Below, in pieces: positions 1 to 11,591 of a stretch of DNA of 48,334 nucleotides; positions within the stretch are counted from its first letter, which is position 1, and every line of letters begins with the position of its first letter. The stretch spans positions 1 through 48,334 of the forward strand of contig JAGTXK010000172.1 of NCBI GenBank assembly GCA_019096195.1, in the 5' to 3' direction. The position numbers and the translations under genes were made by a program. The notes under the pieces were generated by a model that saw only the letters and a list, made by a program, of their open reading frames with translations, had not been told where the DNA came from and did no database searches. This stretch comes from Boletus sp. NGJ (lineage: Eukaryota > Basidiomycota > Agaricomycetes > Boletales > Boletaceae).

Positions 1-761
1 AAGCAAAGCCTCAAAACCATCTTTGTTAGCTATTTTCTTGCAGGGGGCTGACTGTGGCTGTCCTTCAAACTTCCACTTGAACTTTGAGACAGGTAGCTTG
101 CTGAAATCACAGGAGAGGGCAGATGAAACACTAATCTTGAATTTGGCAAAAGAATATCGCGTGTTGAACTTGAATGGCCCCTTTGACACGAATGTTGTTG
201 TTGTTGATACTTTGCCAGCCCACCCTGGTTTCTTTTTGACCACCATCTGATACACCTGTACATGAATAGTGAAATTTCGGGACTCTTCTTTGTGTTCATC
301 ATCATCCACAACAGGATCGTCATGCCCAATCTGCCTACTGGCCTTATCCACCTTGCACTTTTTCAATGGAGGCCCGGTGTTCATTGCAACAGGATCCTCA
401 ACATTCCTTGGCCGAGTCTCCTTGCTATGAAAGTATGAGGGAGTGTGGCATACAAATTGAATACTATCCAGAGATGGAGATGGCACTGGGATGGGGGTGT
501 TAGGGTGTGAGTTGTAAACAATCAGCTAATATCACATCGATGAGAATTTGGGTCCAATCTAAAGTTGAAAATACATACCTCCGAGTCATCTCCAACTTGA
601 ACAAGGTCCTCTGGGCTCAGTGTATTTTCTCCTTTCAATGTCACAGCCATGGTAAGGGTAGGAACCTTGATGGTAATCTTCTGGGTCACATCACTGCTAG
701 GAACTTCTGCAGCTGTCTTTGTAAGTTTTGCACATCTATTCTTGGTCTTTGCCTTTGCCAT
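1..761 (-). CDS. Hypothetical protein, 3' end cut by the window edge
   Basis: Two exons: 761-579 (61 codons, beginning MAKAKTKNRCAKL) and 525-1, which stays open for 175 codons to the window edge. The 53-bp intron 578-526 has a GTATGT donor and a TAG acceptor, and the reading frame continues exactly. The start is the first ATG; an in-frame TTG lies upstream. About 236 residues are visible. They contain a basic N-terminus, a proline/serine-rich stretch, an acidic run (VVDDDEH), then a Lys/Phe-rich segment with a conserved look. I do not recognise the family. Base composition is less GC-rich than in the central genes and similar to the right-hand Gypsy flank, so this may be a transposon-associated or lineage-specific gene. 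A solo LTR begins 24 bp upstream of the start codon and could now supply its promoter. Confidence 0.6.
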
Positions 762-784
762 TTCAATGTTGACCAACTGTATAT

Positions 785-1382
785 TGTTACGTTTCCTACT
801 TTTTCCTCCTTTTCCTTCTCCTCAATCGTCCTCGTCCTCGCCTCGTCCTCTTGAACTTCCCCTTGGACCATTCACTACACAGTGAGACCCCGTGTAGTCA
901 AGGCCGACCTTCGCACCTCGTGCATCATTTGTACTTCTACGCTGACTCCACACGGGGGATCCCTTCTATTTCCCACTCCATAGGATCTCTCCAGTGCTGC
1001 AGCTTATTCATCCTTTTCCCACGCCTCAGTATGTATATAAACCCAGCCTCCTGTAGTCGATCCCACAATTTACACCTACTTGGTGAACTTTCATCATCGC
1101 CTCTCCGGACCTCTAAAAGTCGTTGTTCCACTTCGAGTGAACGCTTCTTCTACGTCTCGTCTTCGCTCTTTGAGTGAACCCTTGACTACGACTAGGAAGA
1201 CCCTTTGTCATCAAACCCTTGACCCCGCGCCTAGGAAGACCCTCTGTCGCCGAACCCTTGACCCTACCAAGGGCCACCATCGTCATCGTAGCTCTGCTGA
1301 AGCTACTCCTCTCGACCCCGGTAGCTCGACGCTACTCGACCATCCAAGTTAACGCCTATCCCTACCCGGGGTAGTCGTAACA
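785..1382. mobile_element. Solo LTR of an LTR retrotransposon with intact target duplication
   Basis: The 598-bp element starts with TGTTACG and ends with the exact inverted complement CGTAACA, which gives the TG...CA ends typical of LTRs. It is flanked by an identical 5-bp direct repeat, TATAT, at 780-784 and 1383-1387, the signature of integrase-mediated insertion. No second LTR, primer-binding site or pol sequence lies beside it, so it is a solo LTR, probably left after LTR-LTR recombination. A TATA-like box (TATATAA) lies at 1034-1040 on the plus strand. An imperfect tandem repeat of about 40 bp fills 1178-1280. The orientation cannot be fixed from the palindromic ends alone. Confidence 0.88.
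1178..1280. repeat. Imperfect tandem repeat inside the LTR
   Basis: About two and a half copies of a roughly 40-bp unit built on the words AACCCTTGAC and TAGGAAGACCCT follow one another here. Such repeats are common in LTR U3/R regions and may hold promoter elements, but no function can be read from the sequence. Confidence 0.6.
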
Positions 1383-1474
1383 TATATCTGGTGCAAGAGA
1401 AGCTACAAAGATGGTGAGCTATATGACATGCTACAATATTTGACTTGCTTTTTTCATCTGACCACCGCTGTGCC

Positions 1475-1860
1475 TCAGATTTTACATAATCTCAAAGTTT
1501 CTGCACACCACTGTAATTCACCTTTTATGATATCGATAACCAATTTATCAGCAACGAGGGGACCATTCCATAGAATCTCCAACACATAGCAGCTGTGATA
1601 TACAGCATGCCATGCTCTGATACGTCCTTTCTCCTGTCGGGCAGCACTGAGCACGCCACCAAACAATGCGAGGGTCGAGACTCCTGATACAAAGCCAAAG
1701 TGCATGACAAAATATGGTATGGCATCAGGGGACTCCAAGTGGGACCACATGACAAAATAGACGAGTATGGTGATATTTATCAACGAAAAGCTTCGACAAA
1801 CAGGAGGAACCAGTGGTTGTTGACTGGCTCCTGCGTGGTGTCGGCAGTGGTCAAGGACAT
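1475..1860 (-). pseudogene. Unknown membrane-protein gene ('gene M'), copy 1, broken
   Basis: An ATG at 1860 opens a frame that ends in a stop after the words WFLLFVEAFR. The next frame then runs on through 1475 with words such as ILVYFVMWSHLESPDAIPYF and a hydrophobic FVSGVSTLALFGG segment, which reads like real coding sequence. A single missing base near 1785 would join the two parts, so this is read as a frameshifted gene. It lies just downstream of RVB2 copy 1 on the same strand, and the start of a second copy (3470-3547) lies downstream of RVB2 copy 2. The pair RVB2-gene M was therefore probably a real neighbourhood before duplication. Any further 3' exons are missing towards the solo LTR. 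The protein family is not recognised. Confidence 0.5.
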
Positions 1861-1984
1861 GATGGGTATGGGACTGAATTAGCCCCTAAGACTCCGACTT
1901 CAGATAAGGGTGTTGTGTGGGAAAGTATTTGTAATCTGCCATGAAAATGGCTGTGTATGGGTACTAATACTAAGCCTCGCCTAG

Positions 1985-2430
1985 ACGTGGACTTCATTGA
2001 TGAACAATGCCTGTAAGCGCACGCCGTTAGCAAGTTGATCATGTGCGAAGAGGAAAAACCGACGCCGAGGATATTTTCCGCTTTGCCCTCTTCCTGCCGT
2101 ACAGCGACCTTGGTGTTTATTTGGTCCCGTAATTCGGGTTTCATGTCGCCGATGCCACTGGCAGAGAGCGAGGAAACCTTGTGTTCTGCCGTGGATGACG
2201 CCGATTTCGTGGAGAGAGACTGTGAACACTTTTGCATTTCGCCTTCTGGGCATGGCACGAACTTCGTCTGCCAGATGGGACTTGTAACGATGTAGGGATC
2301 GGGAAGGTAGAAGGTTATGGACCTACATCGTAGTCTCTAGAACAGGCAAAGGAGTGGTCGAGTTTCAGACATTGCCCTACGTGTTGTCGATGACGACGAC
2401 ATCGCCGCCGACTACCTTTTCAATCACTTC
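1985..2430 (-). pseudogene. RVB2 (RuvB-like AAA+ ATPase 2) pseudogene, copy 1, truncated
   Basis: Across different minus-strand frames the text matches the middle of Rvb2: VIEKVVGGDVVVID, then [23 protein letters not shown], a peptide like ELRDQINTKVAV, EEGKAE and LFINEVHV. Human RuvBL2 has the same order ([64 protein letters not shown]). Several frameshifts, and an insertion (perhaps an intron) before LFINEVHV, make it non-functional. Its 5' side stops abruptly at 2430, where EPL1-derived sequence begins. Rvb2 normally acts in the INO80, SWR1 and NuA4-linked chromatin complexes and in R2TP. Confidence 0.85.
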
Positions 2431-3015
2431 GTTGATTCTACTCTCGGTTTCGTTGCGACCCGTTATTTCTCGTGCAGCAGTTGCTCGTCCTCCTGGGTTC
2501 CTAGGGCAGGGAACTTGCGCTTTAGCTCTGCGAATCCAAACCTTTTCTCCTAGACTTGCTGTCCATTCATTCTCTTTCTTCAGATTTTAGCGCGTTAAAA
2601 GTGTCTTGGCAAGTTCCAGAAACTGTGCGAGTTCGGATTGTAAGCACAAGAGTTTGTCCGACGATGTGACGCGTTGATGCTCGCGTTTTTCGTACGGACT
2701 TGATTTTGCGCGGTGGAAGCATATGTAGGATTTGTTGATAACGTCCGCTTCGTCAAACTAAATGCATGTCAGACGGACTGGATGGGTATGAGCGGGTACC
2801 TACGTTAAGGGTGGGAATGGCGTTCTCTTCAGCATGGGTAGATCACCTTTGCCAAACGTAATAGTAGTGGCGAGTGAGGCGAATGGTGGGGTCTCACAGA
2901 CCAATTCTCCTTGTAGTAGAAAATGGTCTGTAAGACCATCTGAGCTTGACAAAAGTGCTGCCATGGGTGCCCGTACCCGTCGCTGGTACACCCACGGGTC
3001 AGGTATAGTCCAGCA
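2426..3015 (-). repeat. Left copy of a 590-bp inverted repeat carrying an EPL1 fragment
   Basis: The reverse complement matches 44741-45331 with about four substitutions and one 1-base gap seen by eye. The block contains part of an Enhancer-of-polycomb-like (Epl1) gene on the minus strand. Recognisable words are CWRERR-like upstream, FDEADVINKSYICFHR after a retained GT-AG intron, SSDKLLCLQSELAQFLELAK, and KRKFPALG in another frame. In this copy the Glu of the motif LLTREN is a TAA stop, whereas the right copy keeps GAA. At its 2426-2430 end (ACTTC) it joins RVB2 copy 1. Confidence 0.85.
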
Positions 3016-3305
3016 AAGGTGAGGGCGAGAGAAACGACGGCACAATGCACACAATCGCATGCGTTGTGCTGTCGTTTCTCCGTCCCCACCTGACTCGCAG
3101 TGCGTGCGGGTAGGGGAGGGCAAGGGAAAGGGCGGCGGTGGAGATGAGAGGGCGAGGGTGAGAGGGTGAGAGGGACGAGAGGGACGAGGGAGTGGGAGTG
3201 GGATCGGACGAGAGAGAGGCCCGGGGCGAGAGCAACTCGTGCGGGTACACCCACGGGTCAGGTATAGTCCAGCAAGGGTGAGGGCGAGAGAAATGACGGC
3301 ACAAC
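2989..3305. repeat. Short repeat cluster with a 27-bp motif and a hairpin
   Basis: A 27-bp word containing GGTCAGGTATAGTCC occurs at 2989-3015 and 3248-3274, and as its reverse complement at 44741-44767. Just after the first copy, 3029-3045 and 3064-3080 form an inverted repeat of 17 bp with one mismatch around an 18-base loop. A related, diverged hairpin sits beside the right-hand copy at about 44670-44710. Between the two left copies lies a purine-rich, G-rich stretch (3100-3235). This resembles the edge of a small non-coding transposable element, but no transposase or target duplication was found. Confidence 0.55.
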
Positions 3306-3469
3306 GGCCATGCTCGGATACTGCAGATACTGTCTTTCCGATGTCTTTTAGCATTGTGCACGCCCCAAATCAACGTGAAGAATGAGGCCTTGAGGCCCCT
3401 GTTAGGATACCGAAATGGATCGCAAGAGAAGGTATGACATGCAGATCCTGAGACAAACAAAAGGAACGA

Positions 3470-3547
3470 GTTGTCGCTGGATGGTCCCTGCGTGGAGTCG
3501 TCTCTGTGGCGGTTGGAATCAGCGGTGGTGGTCATTGGCGAGGACAT
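3470..3547 (-). pseudogene. Start of gene M, copy 2 (fragment)
   Basis: An ATG at 3547 begins a peptide (MSSPMTTTAD, later SFLLFV) that parallels the start of gene M copy 1. The DNA alignment with 1800-1945 also continues upstream into the 5' flank (to about 3640). After the FLLFV words the similarity stops and unrelated sequence leads into the short repeat cluster. The fragment lies downstream of RVB2 copy 2 in the same orientation. Confidence 0.45.
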
Positions 3548-3759
3548 GATGGGTAGTGGCTAATTGGGAGCATTAGCCTGAGATTCCGGTTAGATAACGG
3601 TGTCGTGTGGGAAATTATTTGTAATCCTTTCGTTGGACTCGTTCTCAACTTGACCGACTTGATCCTAAACTCACGTTTTGAAACAGACTGTGAGCTGTGA
3701 CCAGCAAACAATCACTGGCATCACTCATCATGTCAATCACATGCACGGGTGGTCTTGCA

Positions 3760-5131
<1,372 letters not shown>

Positions 5132-5369
5132 CTACCGTACCATTCGGGTTGTTGCAAACGACGTGTCTGTTTTAATCTCAGTAAAGCTGAGGATGTGGGT
5201 CTGCAACATGTTTTTCGAGGTCTTCGTCTGGGACAGTGGACGATACAGAGGTGCCGACTGAGGAGAGCGTTGAACTTGTACATTAACAGGGGCGGCAAAT
5301 CTTGGCCTCGTTGATGGTGCAAAAAGTCACGGACCAAGCTGTAGCCCCATATGTCCTCAATCCAATGCG

Positions 5370-5960
5370 TCACGACCCCTCTTCGTGCTCGTGCCCGTCC
5401 TCCAAGATCACCACCTCCTCATATCCAACCCATATCACCTCCGAACAACTCTCACAACTCACGAGATGCGTCCCGTTCTCCAAATCATCTTGCGTGATGC
5501 GATACGTCCCGCCACAGCGACACCCATATCGCCATTCCTCCACAAAGTGTGCCATCTCGGTCACCGCCTCTACCTCGATGAACTCCTCGAGCGAAACGAC
5601 CTGCGCCGGTCTCGGCCCACACGATTGCCCGTGTTCGTGTTCTTCCCACCTTAATAAACCATCATACGCCGCGCGTAAACTCACGTCCGAGAGTGTCCTG
5701 TATGCTTCTTTCAACAACGCCATGTCGACCGACGCCTCCTCGGGAGGCGGTAATGGTAGTCGACTCTGAGTCGCGTCCGTGGGCGTGTCTGTCTTGGAGG
5801 GTACCGAGGCTAGTATGGAATCGTGATTGCGCAGTGAGTGTTTGTCTGGGTGGAGACGTAGGAGGGTACGATGGTAGGCCATCTTGATGTCGTTGGAGGG
5901 TGCATCTCGGGGGATTTGAAGTAGGTTGTAGAAATCCGACGAAGAGATGGTATAGAACAT
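5370..5960 (-). CDS. DPH4: Diphthamide biosynthesis protein 4 (J-domain plus CSL zinc finger)
   Basis: A single-exon, 196-residue protein. Residues 9-45 form the first part of a J domain with the HPD motif at 37-39. The second J-domain part (ALLKEAYRTLSD..AAYDGLL) lies at 81-103 after a short polar insert. Residues about 123-180 form a DPH-type zinc-binding domain with cysteines at 147, 149, 169 and 172 (CRC and CESC). This domain order and length are those of Dph4/Jjj3, which supplies electrons or co-chaperone function for the first step of diphthamide formation on elongation factor 2. The C-terminus is acidic and His/Glu-rich. The start ATG precedes the usual FY-LL opening of the J domain. 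Confidence 0.93.
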   Translation of the reverse strand: MFYTISSSDFYNLLQIPRDAPSNDIKMAYHRTLLRLHPDKHSLRNHDSILASVPSKTDTPTDATQSRLPLPPPEEASVDMALLKEAYRTLSDVSLRAAYDGLLRWEEHEHGQSCGPRPAQVVSLEEFIEVEAVTEMAHFVEEWRYGCRCGGTYRITQDDLENGTHLVSCESCSEVIWVGYEEVVILEDGHEHEEGS

Positions 5961-6845
5961 GAGACTCAGAAGCGCACCTCCGAGAGGGAGAGAAGTCGGA
6001 CAGCGAGTTTAGAACGATGACGATAATGGTAACAAGAGACGTGAAGCGGCACTTGCCAGTAGCAATGAGGACGTTCAGTTAGAGATAGACGAGGTGAGAC
6101 TCGGACTTGGTGATCAATCCGGCCATTTCAGCTACCCGACCACTACCCCGCGTTCGGTAATCTCACCGCATCCTCGCCGCCCAATGTCTCCAGGGCCCAA
6201 TTGAACTCACATCTCTGAAAAAAAAAATTGAAGGGAAGTCGAGGACGCGGGATGTTTTGGCGCCGATTCCTACATAACCGTTTCGGCCTCCTGTGCAACA
6301 ATGCGATCCTCGGACACGGGGTGTGTTCACAGAAAAGGAGATGAAACTGGTCACAGAGCGCGGTGCAGAGGTGGGCATTGTTCGACGAGCGACTGCTAAC
6401 TTAGGTCTTGATCAATCTTATCACACCTCCTGCCTCTTCTCCTTTTCTTTTCTTCGGCCCTATCTCTAGTCGAGCCGGCCCATTGTCCAGCGCAAGCCTC
6501 CCCCACGTTGCCCCATTGTTCGTGGCAGTGCCGATTTACAGGCCACGTAAATCATATGAACACTTAGCGGTGCAGCCCCAGCCCATCATGGGCCAGTAAC
6601 GATGCGGGTGTAATGCTTGGCGTTGGGCCTGGCATTGCCTCTCACCCACACATTTAACATTTCATGCCTGCCTTCACAGCAGTTTTTCCACATCCCTCAG
6701 ACATTGTCGACACGCTACCACTCTGCAGAAATCCTTCCACCGGTAGGTGTGTTGTTTGCAACTCGAACGTATTGGAGCTAATCAGTGCTATTGTTAATGT
6801 TGACTGGGAATTTTATCCTAGTATTCCCCCCTCCACTCACTTGGC
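5961..6845. other. Intergenic region between divergent genes, no gene seen
   Basis: 885 bp separate the DPH4 start from the start of the plus-strand membrane protein. A run of about 10 A lies near 6219-6228. Short open frames exist (for example 71 codons on the minus strand at 6163-6378) but show no motif. The stretch probably holds both promoters and 5' leaders. Confidence 0.5.
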
Positions 6846-8381
6846 ATGGCTGGCGACTCTGCCCAATCCTTATTAGGGGAGAAGTACACCGCAGTCAAAT
6901 CAGGCTGCTTTGCCGATGCTGCAGATCTCCTCGTTCTATCGTCTTCTTTTCTCCTAACCACGGCCTCCATCGTCCTTATCGCCCTCGTATTCTATATACA
7001 AGCAAATTTCGGATGGGGCCCCCTACATAGTGACACTTTGTCGATCCTTCAACGGGCGATATCAGCCCTCTCGATCACCATCACGTCAGCTGTGATAATG
7101 GTGGCCGGAAAGCGTTATATGCTCTTCAAACTCACAAGAGGAGGTATCTGCAGCCGAAGAGTCGCCATTTACAGTCGTCCATCCATCGCTAACCTTGCCC
7201 ATCACCTGGTGTGGCGTGAACTCGAGCTTCCCTTGCTCGCTTTGTCGGTTGTCTGGGTACTGGGATTGGCGACCGGGTTAACCGTGAACGACGCATGGGC
7301 GATGGTGCCCACTGTACTGTTGATGCCTGTGGCGGTTCCCTTTGGCCCGTTTGACGCCACGATGGCCCCAGGATCACTCCTTGTCCCAGCGTTTGGGCAA
7401 TTAAGCTATGTTATGGCGTCAATGTGCTCGGGGGTGGCTGGTACTGTCGGACTCATCAAGATCACGGGTGGTGCACAGCTGGCCTCAGGCGATCCCACGG
7501 GCACGGGGTTCCTCTTTTACCCTCCTCTCCCTTCCTCCACGCCCAACAGTGAATTTTCCTTATCTGCAGCACTGAATGGGTTCAACATTTCCATGGAATC
7601 ACTTTCCTCAATCCCACCCACTGCACAGAATCTCACCTGCGTTGATAGCACAGGATATGGTTTTAGTACTGGTCAACTATGGTATGAAGGTGGTGATAAC
7701 CAGACACTGTCCATCATCGCTACCCTCCCAGATTCGCAATCATTGTATCGCTTCAACGCTTCCGCGGTCATCCTCGGTGGCACATTGCAATCCACAGGAG
7801 ACGCCACCGAATTCGTGCTGGATGGGACAACCTGGCCGAACGTTATGTCAGACGACAGTTGGGCCCAAGACATTGCCAGCTTGGTATGCAACGCCACATA
7901 TCCCATCGCCGGCAATTGCATTGGCGGAAGCTCTCTTCTCGACTTTTCCATGCCACTCAATGCCAAGTATTACTCTCTCGATGCGTTTGGCACCAATTCG
8001 TCGATGGCAGCAGGGATCCAGTGGAGTACTGCATTGGGCATGGCAATGGGCGCGTACAGTTCTGCGGCGTGGCCTACCATTGGCACCTCACCAATCACGT
8101 CCGTTACGCTCAACGATGTCTTGCAATTTACGCCGCGCTACGGAGTCTATGTTCTTATCGCCAACGTCGTCGTGTCGGTCATCATGCTGGTCGTCGTGGT
8201 AAGATTGCGCATGGCGAGCCGTCTCGGTGGGGACTTTATCAATCCCACCCGCCTATTGCTGGATCCGTTGAAGAACCCCGAGTTATTCAACACGCCTTTG
8301 GATACCGCCATTGACACACTTGCGAACCCAATCATGCTGGTGAGAGAGGACAGTGAATTTACTCTTGTACCAAAGCTGTAA
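6846..8381 (+). CDS. Multi-pass membrane protein with large extracytoplasmic domain, unknown function
   Basis: One uninterrupted frame of 511 residues from the first ATG (MAGDSAQSLL). Hydrophobic segments lie at about 27-52, 72-90 and 127-147, with another near 150-170, and a strong C-terminal one at about 433-453 (YGVYVLIANVVVSVIMLVVV). Between them is a polar domain of roughly 250 residues with several Asn-X-Ser/Thr sites and scattered cysteines, probably facing the outside. The 55-residue tail is cytosolic. Architecture resembles uncharacterised fungal plasma-membrane proteins; no enzymatic motif is seen. Lack of introns is unusual beside its intron-rich neighbours. It converges on the carboxylase gene with about 180 bp between the stops. 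Confidence 0.8.
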   Translation: MAGDSAQSLLGEKYTAVKSGCFADAADLLVLSSSFLLTTASIVLIALVFYIQANFGWGPLHSDTLSILQRAISALSITITSAVIMVAGKRYMLFKLTRGGICSRRVAIYSRPSIANLAHHLVWRELELPLLALSVVWVLGLATGLTVNDAWAMVPTVLLMPVAVPFGPFDATMAPGSLLVPAFGQLSYVMASMCSGVAGTVGLIKITGGAQLASGDPTGTGFLFYPPLPSSTPNSEFSLSAALNGFNISMESLSSIPPTAQNLTCVDSTGYGFSTGQLWYEGGDNQTLSIIATLPDSQSLYRFNASAVILGGTLQSTGDATEFVLDGTTWPNVMSDDSWAQDIASLVCNATYPIAGNCIGGSSLLDFSMPLNAKYYSLDAFGTNSSMAAGIQWSTALGMAMGAYSSAAWPTIGTSPITSVTLNDVLQFTPRYGVYVLIANVVVSVIMLVVVVRLRMASRLGGDFINPTRLLLDPLKNPELFNTPLDTAIDTLANPIMLVREDSEFTLVPKL

Positions 8382-8563
8382 CTATGTATCGAGTCAATCG
8401 TATCTTTCATGATTCAAACAGCGCATCATGTGATGCCAGAGTTCATTTTTACAGTATAAGTAGTATGGTACAGTTTCCAACACTCGGATACCAAGAGTGC
8501 TATGGACCGCACTGCCAGTATAATCGCAACAAAAAAAAACCTAAATGAAGAAAGCAAATGAGC

Positions 8564-11500
8564 TTACTCTGCCTCTGCGGCATCCTCTTCAATATCCACT
8601 AATTCCTTTCCCTCTTCCACCATCTTGCCCTTGGCGCACCCAACAGCCTTCACGACACCCGCCACCTCGGCTCTCAACACCGTCTCCGTCTTCATGCTCT
8701 CCAAAACAACAACCACTTGACCCTTGTCGACGCGCTGCCCTGGACTCACGCGCACCTCGACGACCAAACTCGGCATCGGGGAACGCAGTGTGCCCTTGTG
8801 CGCGGCCTGGACGTCTCCTCCCAACGACAACAGCCACGCGGGAGGAGGAAGCGTAAGCGTCGTTTTAGTCCCGTTCGCTGAGAAGAGGTGAAGTCGTTCC
8901 ATCGTGTTTGGAGACGTCGATGCGGGCACGGTGGGCGGTGGAGGTTGTGAGACAATAGTCATGTTCATCGAGAATGCAGCAAGCGTCGTTGGGGAGGTAA
9001 GACGCGCAGAGACCGATCTGAAGACCGTCGGCGAGGAGCCATTTACAGTAATGTCAAAGTGACCAGGAGAGGTGTGTTTGAGCGTGACGTTGATGTAAGC
9101 AGCTGAAGTGTCGTCCGTTGATAGTGTGATGGTGCGCTCGTAGGCATCTCCAGCAAACCGTCGTGCGCCAAGAGATGTCCATGGGCTTTGAAGGGCCGAC
9201 GGAACCGTTTGATCTCGAAGGACAACATACAGCGCGGCCTGTGCTAACAGTTCAGGGGAGGGATCCGAAATCGGCGGAAACAACTCTGAATGATGTTTCT
9301 TGATGAATCCAGTCTCGACGTCTCCTTCAATAAATGCATCGTTGCCTGCGAGCGTCCTGAGAAACTCGACGTTGGTAGCAACGCCGACTACCTTATATTC
9401 TTCTAGTCCTCGCCTGAGCATTCTCAAGGCCTCTGTCCGATCCCGGCCATGGACCACAAGCTTAGCTATCATTGGGTCATAAAACACACCGATTTGTGTA
9501 CCTTCGGTAAAACCTTGTTCAAGCCGGAGCGATGGGACAATCGCAGCAGATGTATCGGGTACGCGTTGTGAGGCATCAGCCCATTCCGTAGTGTAAGAAG
9601 GTAATGGAGGTGCAAAAACATGCGTCGGAGTAGGTGTAGAGAGGTATAAGAGCCATCCCGAGTCTGGAAGGAAACCATTTCGGGGGTTCTCCGCATAAAT
9701 TCGTGCCTCGAACGCGTGTCCGACGAGAGGGATGGAGGATTGAGTGAGAGGAAGGGGGTTGCCAACTGCAACCTGTTGCGAACGTGAGTCGCGATGGAAC
9801 AACATCAGCTTTTTACTAATACCTCGAGTTGCCATTCCACGAGGTCAAGGCCAGTAATCATTTCCGTGACGGGGTGTTCGACTTGTAAACGCGTATTCCT
9901 GTCGTTGATGTTAGTTCAAATTTATATCATAAAGCTTCGTGAACACTCGCATCTCCATGAAGTAGAATCTCAGGGTATCGTTATCAAAAATGAATTCTAC
10001 CGTACCTGCTCCGACGTAGTTTACTGCTCTCGCAGCAGCGACGGCCTTCTCGGACAAGTCCGCCCGGAGTTCGGGAGAAAGGCCTGGTGCAGGAGCCTAG
10101 CAAACACGCGTGATTAGATGTCCATCCACTGCAATGCCGATGTATATCACACCTCCTCGATGATCTTCTGATTCCGTCTCTGCACAGAGCAATCCCGCTC
10201 CCAGAGACTAACCACCCCACCCAAGGTATCTGCAAAGACTTGTACTTCCACATGTCTCGGGCGCTCGATATACTTCTCAATGAGTACATTTGCATCGCCG
10301 AACGCCTTCAGCGACTCGCGTTTCGCGGATTCCAGGGAATCCATGAACTCGGAGGGTGTCAATACGACGCGCATGCCTTTGCCGCCTCCGCCATGAATGG
10401 CTTTAATCAAAACAGGGTAACCTGGAAAAGGAGCGGTATTTCAACCAGTCCAGTGGCACTGTTCGATGATCCGTCGAGGACTAACCAATCTTCTCCGCCT
10501 CGGAGATGAGGTATTGGGGATCTTGGTTGTTTCCGTGATAACCCGGGACGCATGGCACGCCAGCAGCTTTCGTCCACAAACGTCGGCAAAGCCACTAGGG
10601 ATCAACATAGACAGACTGCGACCTACCGGACATGATATTTTTGGATTCGCTGATGCATTTCTTCAATCATTACAATATATAGTGCGGTCAAGGACCTGTA
10701 CCCACCTCTTAGAACCCATGGATATGATGGCACACGACGGAGGCCCAATGAATACGATCCCCTCCTCGGCGAGCCGTTCGGAGAACTTGGCATTCTCGCT
10801 GAGGAAACCATACCTACATATCTGTTCGATCATAGAGACACTCGAACAGGAGGGATGCCATCTTACCCAGGATGGACCGCCTAGCAGGTCGTGCGGTTCG
10901 GGAAGAGAATTGTCAAAGCATCACCTTGAACAAGACAAGTACAAGACAGACCTGTGCACCGCTCTCGTGACACACCTCGACGATCTTGTCGATGCGTAAC
11001 TTGTATCACCAGGTCAACACCGTACCGCCAAGTCCGCTCGCACCAAATACTCACATAGCTCTCCGCCGAAGGTGCAGGACCGATACAATACGCCTCGTCG
11101 GCTTCGTGGACATGCAACGACTCTGCATCCGCTTCGCTATACACCGCCACCGTCTTGATCCCCAACTTTTTGGCCGTCCGAATCACACGACATGCAATCT
11201 CTCCCCTGAGACACCCACCCAACGCATGAGCAAACGAACGTGCGTGACTAGATTGACACATACCTGTTGGCGATGAGAATCTTGTCGAAATGAGGCTTCC
11301 TCGTGAACGAGGGGAGATCCGCTAGCAAACGGACGTCAGCAAGTGCGAGGTCGGGCACGACACCTTCTACTCACACAGGGCGGCAGTTGCGAGTCCTCGG
11401 TGTGATTGCACGTTGATGGGACGAGTTCGACACCTTGCCTCTGATGGGGAACTGCATGTACTTGCAAGAGCACGCGCTTGACCGGTTCTCCCGGGTGTCT

Positions 11501-11591
11501 TGGATGTATGAACGGGTACCAGTGCTTGTGTCACTGCCTGGACACGTATCCGGCCGAGAGAGCGTGCTGCGGTGCGTTGTGTGGGTATCAT
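8564..11591 (-). CDS. Methylcrotonoyl-CoA carboxylase, biotin-carrying alpha subunit
   Basis: Mitochondrial leucine catabolism: the alpha subunit carboxylates biotin and hands CO2 to 3-methylcrotonyl-CoA on the beta subunit. Twelve exons can be joined: 11591-11375, 11321-11264, 11205-11055, 10999-10952, 10880-10867, 10813-10706, 10649-10627, 10566-10486, 10421-10153, 10096-9951, 9898-9823, 9772-8564. Together they give 799 residues. The N-terminus is Arg/Ser/Ala-rich, like a mitochondrial presequence, then [16 protein letters not shown] begins the biotin carboxylase domain. The ATP-grasp loop GGGGKGM lies near 244-250 and [10 protein letters not shown] near 371-380. The biotin-carrier domain ends the protein with ESMKTE (Lys about 758) in place of the commoner AMKM. 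Exons 5 (14 nt) and 7 (23 nt) are very small. The intron before EMN-TR uses a GC donor. Confidence 0.95.

Noticed and set aside
2800-3354. 184-codon minus-strand frame with Arg/Ser/Pro-rich text
   Set aside because: It is made of repeat sequence and frame-shadowed EPL1 relic; the composition reflects the GC-rich repeat, not a protein.
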